Origin: Chloroflexota bacterium
GTDB taxonomy: Bacteria; Chloroflexota; Anaerolineae; B4-G1
NCBI GenBank assembly: GCA_024232355.1
Contig: JAAEPW010000187.1
Span: 1-64,000 of the forward strand
Direction of reading: 5' to 3'
DNA length: 64,000 nt
Positions 34,748 through 42,081 of this stretch are shown here, one piece after another. A program made the position numbers and the translations under genes. The notes below the pieces were generated by a model. It made no database searches. It was not told the DNA's origin and saw nothing but the letters and a program-made list of their open reading frames with translations. Each line of letters starts with the position of its first letter. The first letter of the stretch is position 1.

Positions 34748-37267
34748 TTACATATCGTGGCTCTCGCGAGCAATGATCTCATCCTGCAACTCTTTGCCGA
34801 TGCTGGCAAAGTAGGCATTGTATCCAGTCACTCGGACCAACAGATGGCGGTAATTTTCGGGATTTTGCTGAGCATCCCGCAGCATGTCGGCATCAATCAT
34901 GTTGATTTGCAACGCCGTACCTCCGTTTTCGATATAGCCGTGCAGAAACGCCTTGAACTTGGTCCTGTGCTCGGAATCGCGGATGATCGATGGATTAAAG
35001 GTCATTGTGTGGCTTCCACCATTGGGAAGCAGATTGTAGAACTCGCCCCAATCGCCATTGCCTCTCGGGTCTTTACCCCCGATGACCTTGCCCACCGAAT
35101 TGACGTTGGCCGTCGGGCCGTTGGTGTCTGCGCCGTTGGAGGGGCACAGGGCGTTGGAGAGAAACTTGCCCTTTGGTCTGCCGTTGGGGCTGGCGGGCAG
35201 GATAAATCCGTCAGATACCCAATAATTCCAGCTCAGCATGCCAGGACGGAACTGCCGATTGGTAGATTGAGTCTTGTATTTCCATGTTTCCTCTGTCCAC
35301 AACTCCATCACCTTTCGGCCCATTTCGTCGGCCTCGTCGTCGTCCCGACCATATTTGGGTGCTTTGTACAGTGCCCTGGCCTGCAACGCTTTGTGGCCTT
35401 CCCAGTTGTCCCGTAAGGCGTTCACCAATTCTCTCATCGTGCAGACCTTTTCGTCGAACACCAGATACTTGACAGCCAAAAGCGAGTCCACCGTGGTTCC
35501 GTACGTCACAGCCTCGATGGTGGTGTAAGAAAGCTCCGCTCCGCCCTCGGTAACATCCAACCCCTGTTCTGCACATCCTCGCACCAGGCACGAAAGGTAC
35601 GGGGTGGGAGAGAATTTGGCCCGTATCTCTTCGGTCTTTTCGTACAGGTCCGCGATCTTTTTGACGATGAATTTGGTCTGGATGACGTAGGCATTCCAAA
35701 ATGTTTCCCACGTTGTAAATGCTTGGGGATTTTCCGTGTTCGGCCCCCACCGTTTGCGTGGATCAGTCTTGCCCGTCATCGGATCGGTGAATGGGATCAT
35801 GTCATATCCACCGGTCAAGGCCAACTCGACCGCTTTCAGCAAATTCAGGTTATTATCTACCGTACCGGAACGGTCGTTGCCGACCATTGTGTTTTCCAAA
35901 CAACCAACAGGTGCGTAATCATGGACGTTGTGCTCGTTGATCAAATGCTCCACCCCCGATAGCTTGGCCTGGCGCATCATGCCCGCCATAGACCGCTCGT
36001 CAAAGTTTAGCAAGAAAGGCGATCCTTGGCTTGAGGCAATCATGTCGACGACCTTGTCCAAGAGTTTGCCAGGGGTGTTGCGGTGCAATCGTACGTTCGG
36101 CTTGGGTTCCAGGATGGGTGTCATCTCGTCAATGACCTCGAGCATCGCGTATGTTAGATCGTTGGTCATATCTGCCCCGCCAGGCCCCATCCCCGAAAGC
36201 GTCAGCAGTTGGCCATAACCGGCCGTGATCCCTTGGTTGCCCCCGATACGAAGCAGAGCATCGTAGGCCGTATTCGCGTGAACCCAGAAGCATCTCAGGA
36301 TTTCCTTGCCAAACTCTCTGTCCATTCCCTCATCAAGAGACTTTTGCCAAGACGGGTACAAAAACTGGTCGATCCGGCCAAAGGAAACACCGGGACCGGG
36401 ATAGTTTTCGTCGCTCATCACCAGCATGTGGGTCAACCAAAGGGATTGTACAGCCTCCCAAAAGGTCTCGGCAGGCTCCCAAGGCACCCGCTTGAGGTTT
36501 TCGACCATCTGGAGCAGTTCGCCTTTTCGGGCCTCATCCTGCTCTTTTGACGCCAACCCTGCGCATACCTGGCCGTACACCGCCGCTACGTCTCGCGCCA
36601 TAGTCGCCGCCGTTCGCATAGCTCTCAGTTGCGCGCCTTTTTTACCCTGCTTTTCCTGCACCGAGAGTGATTCGTACCGCTTACTGACGTCATCATGAAT
36701 GCCCTTCCAGCCTCGTTCTACCACTGTCGCATAGTCGGGGATCAGGTGACCGCTCGTAGCGCCCGTGTTGCCATAGCCATGGTTGTGAAACCATTTGATA
36801 GCAGCCCGTGAGCCGTTCTTGCCATACACCAAGTTGTCGTACTGCCGTGCCTCGCGCTTGGTCAGACAGGTGGAGGTTTGTACGTTGAACCGCCCCCCGG
36901 CGATCAGGTCACTGGGAAGAATTTCCTGGGGTACGTAACGGACCATCGCCTCGCGATTGAACCACGCCTTGCGTTCTGGCAAGCTCCACTGCCAGAAATC
37001 GGGGTGTAACTCGATCTTTCTCGCCATCTGTTTGAACGACGACCGAAAGGTCTGTAAAAAAGTATAGGTTTCGGGAACGATGTAAAAGGTGAGTTCCTCG
37101 TATTGAAAATCCCACGGCGTTCCCGTGGTCCAGGCAGTGAACTCGTTGTTCCACGTACGCTCGACGCCTTGAAAATAGTAATCTCTCAGCCACTTGATCC
37201 GTGGCGACAGATTCTTGGGCTCCTTGATATCATATCGGGGCTTGTTCGTAAAGGTTGTTGTGTTCAT
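34748..37267 (-). CDS. Glycyl-radical enzyme of the pyruvate formate-lyase family, substrate unknown
   Basis: Oxygen-sensitive radical enzyme. The thiyl-radical site is DYAPVGCLENT (Cys codon 35900-35902, residue 456 from this start), and the C-terminal glycyl-radical loop is VRVTGYNAYF with Gly 815, 24 residues from the end. G-C-x-E is typical of dehydratases, C-C and C-N lyases and aryl-acetate decarboxylases rather than true PFL (which has C-C). The length of 839 aa is normal. The start is chosen at 37267 because GAGGTG (37272-37277) lies 4 nt before it; ATGs at 37270 and 37279 are less well placed. No radical-SAM activase is encoded in the window, which is unusual for this family. A TATAAT promoter lies just upstream. 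Confidence 0.88.
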   Translation of the reverse strand: MNTTTFTNKPRYDIKEPKNLSPRIKWLRDYYFQGVERTWNNEFTAWTTGTPWDFQYEELTFYIVPETYTFLQTFRSSFKQMARKIELHPDFWQWSLPERKAWFNREAMVRYVPQEILPSDLIAGGRFNVQTSTCLTKREARQYDNLVYGKNGSRAAIKWFHNHGYGNTGATSGHLIPDYATVVERGWKGIHDDVSKRYESLSVQEKQGKKGAQLRAMRTAATMARDVAAVYGQVCAGLASKEQDEARKGELLQMVENLKRVPWEPAETFWEAVQSLWLTHMLVMSDENYPGPGVSFGRIDQFLYPSWQKSLDEGMDREFGKEILRCFWVHANTAYDALLRIGGNQGITAGYGQLLTLSGMGPGGADMTNDLTYAMLEVIDEMTPILEPKPNVRLHRNTPGKLLDKVVDMIASSQGSPFLLNFDERSMAGMMRQAKLSGVEHLINEHNVHDYAPVGCLENTMVGNDRSGTVDNNLNLLKAVELALTGGYDMIPFTDPMTGKTDPRKRWGPNTENPQAFTTWETFWNAYVIQTKFIVKKIADLYEKTEEIRAKFSPTPYLSCLVRGCAEQGLDVTEGGAELSYTTIEAVTYGTTVDSLLAVKYLVFDEKVCTMRELVNALRDNWEGHKALQARALYKAPKYGRDDDEADEMGRKVMELWTEETWKYKTQSTNRQFRPGMLSWNYWVSDGFILPASPNGRPKGKFLSNALCPSNGADTNGPTANVNSVGKVIGGKDPRGNGDWGEFYNLLPNGGSHTMTFNPSIIRDSEHRTKFKAFLHGYIENGGTALQINMIDADMLRDAQQNPENYRHLLVRVTGYNAYFASIGKELQDEIIARESHDM

Positions 37268-37301
37268 CATACACCTCATTTTGGCGTTGTTTGTTTTTTC
37301 G

Positions 37302-37330
37302 ATTATAGCTCAACGGCCTGACTTGCACAA
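37302..37330 (-). promoter_or_regulatory. Promoter for the glycyl-radical operon
   Basis: TTGTGC (37325-37330), 17-nt spacer, TATAAT (37302-37307) on the minus strand. A 13-bp palindrome, TTTGGTGACCAAA (37357-37369), sits about 70 bp upstream of the inferred start site and could be an operator for either divergent promoter. Confidence 0.5.
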
Positions 37331-37371
37331 CTGATCTTTGATGCGGAATGATAACTTTTGGTGACCAAAGA

Positions 37372-37426
37372 GAAACACTATTGTAACGCAAATGAAACTC
37401 TCTTGACTCATTCCCTGTGGTATAAT
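37372..37426 (+). promoter_or_regulatory. Triple direct-repeat operator plus extended -10 promoter (copy 1)
   Basis: GAAAC (37372), GTAAC (37383) and GAAAC (37394) start exactly 11 bp apart. After the last repeat come 22 nt, then TATAAT (37421-37426), preceded by TG at 37418-37419 (extended -10). The same layout and spacing recur upstream of the genes starting at 39574 and 40835. Confidence 0.65.
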
Positions 37427-37535
37427 AACGCTTAATAATTTATTAAAAATGATATTTTCACATCTCTATCATCCAACATTGTTCATAGAGTTTGATCGAG
37501 TATTTGGATAAATGTTTTGGGAAAGGAGAAAGGTC

Positions 37536-37775
37536 ATGGTTTCGACAGTCACTACATCAACAGTTGTTACAGTAACAACCGTCGCCATCGCTGGCTCACT
37601 CGCGTTGATCGGCATCTGCACGTTGCTGGCACTCTTGATCCAAAAAGAGTTGACTACAGCCACGGAGGGGCGTTTTGCCCGTGCCCTCAGCCGAGCACTG
37701 AATATTGGCATCGTGCCATTACTCATCACGTTTGTCCTGATCGTCGCGATGAAGGTCATTGAAGCACTAAGGTAA
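37536..37775 (+). CDS. Small membrane protein with two TM helices
   Basis: 79 aa, with hydrophobic segments at about residues 12-36 and 56-75 separated by a charged stretch (QKELTTATEGRFARALSRAL). The start is ATG 37536, because GGGAAAGGAG ends 7 nt upstream; the ATG at 37512 has no ribosome site and would include the Shine-Dalgarno as codons. It is followed by a strong terminator, so it is monocistronic. It shares its promoter architecture with the TPR-CPBP and LCP genes. Function unknown; no family recognised. Confidence 0.7.
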   Translation: MVSTVTTSTVVTVTTVAIAGSLALIGICTLLALLIQKELTTATEGRFARALSRALNIGIVPLLITFVLIVAMKVIEALR

Positions 37776-37808
37776 ACTCACGAATCGCCCACGTTGATCC
37801 ACATCGAC

Positions 37809-37842
37809 GAGGCTACAGGGCATTATAAAGCCCTGCAGCCTC
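37809..37842 (+). terminator. Rho-independent terminator after the small membrane protein gene
   Basis: Stem GAGGCTACAGGGC (37809-37821) pairs with GCCCTGCAGCCTC (37830-37842) with one A-C mismatch and an 8-nt loop. It is followed by a T-rich GTTGTCGTTT. Located 33 nt past the stop. Confidence 0.75.
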
Positions 37843-37924
37843 GTTGTCGTTTACCCTCGAATCAACGACACTGACATATCCCGAATTTCACTATGGCCAC
37901 TCGTCAAAAGCTTACTGTCTCCTA

Positions 37925-37995
37925 TCGCGAATAACACGAATGGACGGATGACACAAATGTTTTCGCAATTTGGTGCGTTCGTGAAATTCGTGCAA
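37925..37995. repeat. Palindromic CACGAAT/ATTCGTG intergenic repeat (second copy)
   Basis: CGCGAATAACACGAATGG on the left and TTCGTGAAATTCGTG on the right form an imperfect hairpin. It corresponds to the core of the MITE-like element at 3680-3742 but has no flanking terminal repeats here. Confidence 0.45.
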
Positions 37996-38034
37996 GTGCC
38001 TGGTATGGATTTATGAATTGGGAAAGGATGGACC

Positions 38035-38118
38035 ATCAAGGTCTATACGATACTTGGGGGATATGCAACTGTTCTGTTTGCTTATCTTGCATTGTCTGCG
38101 ATGAAAATCCTCACCTAG
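38035..38118 (+). CDS. Possible 27-residue single-TM micro-protein with ATC start
   Basis: From 38035 the frame encodes a 27-residue, strongly hydrophobic, helix-like peptide (KVYTILGGYATVLFAYLAL then SAMKILT) ending in TAG. GGGAAAGGA, almost identical to the ribosome site of the 37536 gene, lies 7 nt upstream, but the codon at the right place is ATC, a very rare start. It may be a genuine micro-protein, or a decayed gene whose ATG mutated. Low confidence. Confidence 0.2.
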   Translation: MKVYTILGGYATVLFAYLALSAMKILT

Positions 38119-38125
38119 CCCTCTA

Positions 38126-39574
38126 CTATGGCCCAAACAGATAAGAGGCGACGAGGTCAAAGTGATTCATGCCAAGGGGTAACGTCAGAAACAAGAGAAT
38201 GTTGGTCATCCCGTGTGCCAGTGTGACTCCCAATAGGGAACCGGTACGCTCCTTGACCAACCCGAAAAAGAGAGCCACGCCAAAGACAAAAACGACGTCA
38301 AATAGTGACTGGTAGCCCACGTGCAGCACGGCAAATATGAGGGCCACGTAGACAACGCCCCATATACTGCCCAGCACTCTTGTCACAGCCACCTGCATCA
38401 TCCCGCGAAAGATCAGTTCCTCGATGAAACCGGTGCAGACTAACAAGATCAAGGCCGGTCCCCACAATTCTTTCCAAGACAAACTCGATGCCAGCGGGAC
38501 AGGCTGCAAAATCCGATACTCGATGTACCCAAGAGACAGACCCGTAAATGCCACCACAGCTTGGAGGGGGAGTGCCTTTAGCGTCAGCCCTAGCTCCAAT
38601 CGAGAGAATCCCATAATGCCCAGGGCAATAAAGGTGGCGGTAAACAAGGGCACACTAACGATAAAGTACCAGTAAATTCGAGGAAAGTCGGCCAGTGGCA
38701 TAGATAAACTCAACAGGCGAATGAGGGGAGCAAAGGCCAAGCTGAATAAAATCCGATAGCCAGGACGCCCCCAGGTCAGAGATGTATGGATAAGCAAGAT
38801 CGCAAACAGAATGCCGTGCAACACCAGACCCCCTTGGGCCAGACCCACTCGGAGTTCGATGCTGGCCGTAAGCACCTCGGCCAAGGTCACCAGAGCCAAA
38901 TACCCTATAGCTATTGGAATGACTGCCGGGATCGCTCGACTATCTGCAACCTCGAGACTGATGGCGCCCGCGGCGGTCTGAAATCGCTGCCTTGTCTGTG
39001 ACCCCAGTATTCCCGCTTGTTTATCGAGAGGGGACCAAGCAGGACCTGGCCCCAATATTTCCAACTCGCGTCGTGCCAGACCGTTACGTCGGTTAATGCC
39101 GATCACCATAGACAGGCAAAACCGCCGTTCCTCGTCCGTAGTCACCGCGTCTGCCAGCCACAGCCAGCCTCGTTCCGAACGGGGAGCCGCGTGTACCACT
39201 TCTTTCAACAAATTGCGGGCTTTTGCCCTATGCCCAGCTCCCAGGGCAGCAGCGGCCAATTGCAAAAATGGGGATTCGATAGCCCCTGGTCCCAACACCT
39301 CTAAACTGCGTCGGGCCAGTGCGTTACGGCGGTTAATAGCAAGTACGCGGGTCAAGCAAAATCGCCGTTCCGCGTCTGTATCCACTGCGTCCGCCAGCCA
39401 CAGCCAGCCTCGTTCCGAGCGCGCGTCGGCTTGTAGCACATCCTCCAGCAGATGTCGGGCCTCTGCCTTACGCCCGGCTTGGAGGGCGATGGAGGCTTGT
39501 TGTAATTGATCGTTCGCCGACTGTTGACTTGCATCCAACGGCCAGGCATCGAGTTTTGCAAATGTAGAAGCCAT
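38126..39574 (-). CDS. CPBP-family intramembrane protease-like protein with N-terminal TPR-like repeats
   Basis: The N-terminus (about 20-170) holds two near-identical helical repeats of about 75 aa, each containing RSERGWLWLADAV, ERRFCL and INRRN.LARR.LE.LGPG. About eight TM helices follow, with the CPBP/Abi motifs FIEELIFRGMMQ (EE-x3-R), IFAVLHVGYQSLF (His) and TLAHGMTN (H-x3-N), so the metalloprotease site looks intact. The repeats are probably a cytoplasmic protein-binding module. It has the GAAAC-array promoter 60-70 nt upstream of the ATG. The substrate is unknown. Confidence 0.85.
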   Translation of the reverse strand: MASTFAKLDAWPLDASQQSANDQLQQASIALQAGRKAEARHLLEDVLQADARSERGWLWLADAVDTDAERRFCLTRVLAINRRNALARRSLEVLGPGAIESPFLQLAAAALGAGHRAKARNLLKEVVHAAPRSERGWLWLADAVTTDEERRFCLSMVIGINRRNGLARRELEILGPGPAWSPLDKQAGILGSQTRQRFQTAAGAISLEVADSRAIPAVIPIAIGYLALVTLAEVLTASIELRVGLAQGGLVLHGILFAILLIHTSLTWGRPGYRILFSLAFAPLIRLLSLSMPLADFPRIYWYFIVSVPLFTATFIALGIMGFSRLELGLTLKALPLQAVVAFTGLSLGYIEYRILQPVPLASSLSWKELWGPALILLVCTGFIEELIFRGMMQVAVTRVLGSIWGVVYVALIFAVLHVGYQSLFDVVFVFGVALFFGLVKERTGSLLGVTLAHGMTNILLFLTLPLGMNHFDLVASYLFGP

Positions 39575-39640
39575 ATATCATCAATTTCTCGCATCTACCA
39601 ACACGCTGTTGAGTATTTCCCAACTTGTTCAACTAGCTCA

Positions 39641-39695
39641 ATTATAGTTCAGGGGGAACATTCTCTGGGTTTCATTTGTGTTACGATAAAGTTTC
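39641..39695 (-). promoter_or_regulatory. Triple direct-repeat operator plus promoter (copy 2, TPR-CPBP gene)
   Basis: On the minus strand GAAAC (39691-39695), GTAAC (39680-39684) and GAAAC (39669-39673) with 11-bp period, 22 nt, then TATAAT (39641-39646). Flanking bases, including an AATTGAG just after the -10, match copy 3. Confidence 0.65.
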
Positions 39696-39717
39696 GATCC
39701 CAGCCTAAAAAGAGACA

Positions 39718-39754
39718 ACCCTCTGCTGAACCCAGATCAAAATAAGCAGAGGGT
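39718..39754 (-). terminator. Rho-independent terminator after the LCP-like gene
   Basis: Perfect 10-bp stem ACCCTCTGCT (39718-39727) / AGCAGAGGGT (39745-39754), 17-nt loop. On the minus strand it is followed after a few bases by TTTTT. Loop and stem are related in sequence to the terminator at 41049-41091. Confidence 0.7.
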
Positions 39755-39800
39755 GTTTGATTTTCAATTGTAACACTACAAATGTGACTTGTGGCTGCTC

Positions 39801-40835
39801 CTACTGAACGAATGTCGTCTCGAGGTAGGTGATGATCTGATCCGTCTTGGGCAGGAGGATATTGTCTTCCCCAGGCGTAACTAGGTCAGTGTCTAATTCC
39901 AAGTGCTCGATTGATACATCAGGCTCTTGTAACATACAAGCCAAGATCAACATTTGGCTTAACCCCAGATCAGTGACCACGTCCTGCTGGAACTGCCGAA
40001 GCAAGTTGGGGAGCTTGAGCAGTGTCTCTGGTTGGGCGAGTTGGGCATAGAGTGCCTGAATCACCTGTTCCTGACGCTCTAGTCGCCCCCATTCTGTTGG
40101 TGGCTCCTGTTCGACAGTCGTTGAGATCATGCTCACATAGTCCAGCACCTCTTGTCCATCCAAGACTTGCGGGCCTGCATTGTAGGTACCCGACTGACTT
40201 GGCAAGCCGTCCACATCCTCGGGTAGGTCGATCGAGAGTCCACCCAGTGCGTCGATGGTGTTGACAAAGACTCCCTGCCGGATACTGATGAAATGATCTG
40301 GCACAAGACCGAAATTATCGTCTAGCGTTTGGGCAAAGACGTCGGAGGCATACGCCATCTTGGCCCGGTCGCTGCCCGATCCGATTTGTAGGGCCTCTTG
40401 GTAGACGAGTGTCAATGCGGTGGCATCGATCTGCACTGACGACAATGCCGGTGTGTTTACCCGCAGGTAAGGTGGGAGGGCCAGCACGCGAACTATCTTG
40501 GTATCATAGTCGACCCGGATCAGCCGGATGGCGCTGGCGCCACGCGCTTGGTGGTCCTCGGGCAAGCTCTCTCCCAGGAGAAGTATCGTTGTGCTACCAT
40601 GTTGGCCGCAAGCGCCTGCGGCTTGCGTAGGCTCGGGGGAGGGTGTTGCTGTAGGCATTGCCGTAGGTATCGCCGTTGCCGTTGGTGGTATGGCAAGTGT
40701 CGCCAACGGCGGCGTAGGTGTCACCGTTGGTGGCGCACTCATTCTGGTGACGATTAGCAATGTGCTACAGACCACAGCGACGACAAGCACAAACGTTGCA
40801 GCGACGATATAGATTGTGCGACGAGAGATCTCCAT
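39801..40835 (-). CDS. LytR-CpsA-Psr (LCP)-like membrane-anchored protein with altered active site
   Basis: LCP proteins attach polysaccharides to the cell envelope. One N-terminal TM helix (about 8-30) is followed by a Thr/Pro-rich linker (about 33-72) and an LCP domain (TILLLGESLP, IDALGGLSIDLPEDVDG, VLDGQEVLDYV, GRLERQEQVIQALYAQL). The usual R-x-D-(S/T) region reads GASAIRL, and the S-I-P-R-D segment reads ALPPYLR. Two catalytic, pyrophosphate-binding positions are therefore missing, while the R-x3-R-Q helix is kept. It may have lost transferase activity and act in binding. Strong Shine-Dalgarno (AGGAGG, 6 nt). GAAAC-array promoter upstream and its own terminator downstream. Confidence 0.8.
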   Translation of the reverse strand: MEISRRTIYIVAATFVLVVAVVCSTLLIVTRMSAPPTVTPTPPLATLAIPPTATAIPTAMPTATPSPEPTQAAGACGQHGSTTILLLGESLPEDHQARGASAIRLIRVDYDTKIVRVLALPPYLRVNTPALSSVQIDATALTLVYQEALQIGSGSDRAKMAYASDVFAQTLDDNFGLVPDHFISIRQGVFVNTIDALGGLSIDLPEDVDGLPSQSGTYNAGPQVLDGQEVLDYVSMISTTVEQEPPTEWGRLERQEQVIQALYAQLAQPETLLKLPNLLRQFQQDVVTDLGLSQMLILACMLQEPDVSIEHLELDTDLVTPGEDNILLPKTDQIITYLETTFVQ

Positions 40836-40922
40836 TGGGCCCCTCCTTTAGGCACCCTGTTGTAACAAGCACTATTTCACCAAGCATCCATATCTATCAA
40901 CACATTACAATTTACCAACTCA

Positions 40923-40977
40923 ATTGTAACTCAAGAGTCACTTTCTCAAGGTTTCGTTTGCGTTACAGTCACGTTTC
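40923..40977 (-). promoter_or_regulatory. Triple direct-repeat operator plus promoter (copy 3, LCP-like gene)
   Basis: On the minus strand GAAAC (40973-40977), GTAAC (40962-40966) and GAAAC (40951-40955), 11-bp period, 22 nt, then TACAAT (40923-40928). Confidence 0.65.
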
Positions 40978-41048
40978 GAATCGATTGTATGGTTGGCACC
41001 ATCTGACGCCCAGTCGAGCACCAAGTCTGATTATGTGTAGCCAAAAGC

Positions 41049-41091
41049 AAAGCCCTCTGCCGAGCCAAGATCAGCTCCCACAGAGGGCTTT
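41049..41091 (-). terminator. Terminator at the end of the polysaccharide operon
   Basis: Perfect 11-bp stem AAAGCCCTCTG (41049-41059) / CAGAGGGCTTT (41081-41091). T-rich sequence (TTTGCTTTTGG) follows on the minus strand. It is related to the hairpin at 39718-39754, sharing AGATCA in the loop. Confidence 0.7.
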
Positions 41092-41174
41092 GAATTTACG
41101 AACCAAATGTCTGTTTACACTAAAGTGAAGAGGGACACCATCGACTGCCAACTATAACGCTTTCGGTACTGACC

Positions 41175-42029
41175 TCATTCCGTGACTTTTAGCCAGAGTC
41201 GCAGAGAGCGATACGTCCCCTCCACCCCCTCCCGAGACAACAAAAACGTCACCTCAACATCATCCCCTGCCACAACCGGCGTAAAACTCACGAGTTGTTC
41301 TCCGGTCTCCCCAGGTTTCAGGTACACCGGTTCGGAATACCCAATCAGAAGGTCCTCACTCACAATGAACACTTGGTAATCAGCCTGCACCCCCTCACGG
41401 TTAGCGATGCCTACGGTGACCGCCACCGTCTGGCCTACGACGACCTCACGGGGGTAGTTCTCCGCCAGTCCTTCTGGGCCCAAGATGTAGAATTCGGTAA
41501 AGTGCTCACCAGATTTGGGAAGGACAACGATAATGATGACAGAAACGACGGCTATGAGCAAGGCTCCCACCAAGATACCATAGAGAATTCGGTTGGTGCG
41601 ATCCTGGACGACCCACCATTCCTTTACATCCACCGCAACGACCAGCACAAAACGATCCCCTTCTGACAACCAGCGGCGACGCATCCAGGCAATCAGAGAA
41701 CAGATTATGATGAACAGTCCCTCAGCGGCCACAATCGGCCATAGACGAAGACCCCAAGGAAGATTATCCAGAATCAAGGCGATAGGTGGCACTATGGCAA
41801 TGCTAAGACCAAAGGAAAGAGCCAGTCGCTCCGGATCTCCCAGATCATCGGAACAAGGGAAAAGAGATGCCTGGAGTGTGTAGCCGGGGGCAAAGAGAAC
41901 AAAGAAGAGACCCAGGAGCAAGCGCAACGTCGGCAGTGGTGGGGGTAACTCTTGGACGCCTGCGGCGATCAAGCCCAACAGAATCAAGCCGAGCACAACA
42001 ATAATGATAAACTCGTTTCTGATGGTCAT
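41175..42029 (-). CDS. DUF1616 membrane protein
   Basis: 284 aa. The N-terminal region has four TM helices with the DUF1616 pattern LLLGLFFVLFAPGYTL, ERLALSFGLSIAIVP. A further TM helix lies near 150-170, followed by a C-terminal extracellular beta domain (VAVTVGIANREG, YLKPGETGEQLVSFTPV) resembling CARDB/Ig-like adhesion folds. The family occurs with archaeal and Chloroflexota surface-glycan genes; its function is not established. Last gene of the polysaccharide transcript, 52 bp after the GT4 gene and followed by the terminator. Confidence 0.8.
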   Translation of the reverse strand: MTIRNEFIIIVVLGLILLGLIAAGVQELPPPLPTLRLLLGLFFVLFAPGYTLQASLFPCSDDLGDPERLALSFGLSIAIVPPIALILDNLPWGLRLWPIVAAEGLFIIICSLIAWMRRRWLSEGDRFVLVVAVDVKEWWVVQDRTNRILYGILVGALLIAVVSVIIIVVLPKSGEHFTEFYILGPEGLAENYPREVVVGQTVAVTVGIANREGVQADYQVFIVSEDLLIGYSEPVYLKPGETGEQLVSFTPVVAGDDVEVTFLLSREGVEGTYRSLRLWLKVTE

Positions 42030-42081
42030 TCTATCGATATCCTAAGGCCTACTGTCGGTTCTCCGTGGTTGGTAGTGTCGA

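Larger units (their letters stand above)
37776..38125. other. Intergenic region with terminator, palindromic repeat and possible micro-ORF
   Basis: Holds the terminator at 37809-37842, the ATTCGTG-type repeat at 37925-37995 and a possible single-helix micro-ORF at 38035-38118. Nothing else is recognised. Confidence 0.5.
40836..41174. other. Intergenic region with array promoter and operon terminator
   Basis: Contains the array promoter for the LCP-like gene (40923-40977) and the terminator that ends the polysaccharide operon (41049-41091). No further gene is seen. Confidence 0.6.

Noticed and set aside
37403..37426. TTGACT followed by TATAAT as a conventional promoter
   Set aside because: The spacer is only 12 bp; the extended -10 plus upstream direct repeats explains the site better.
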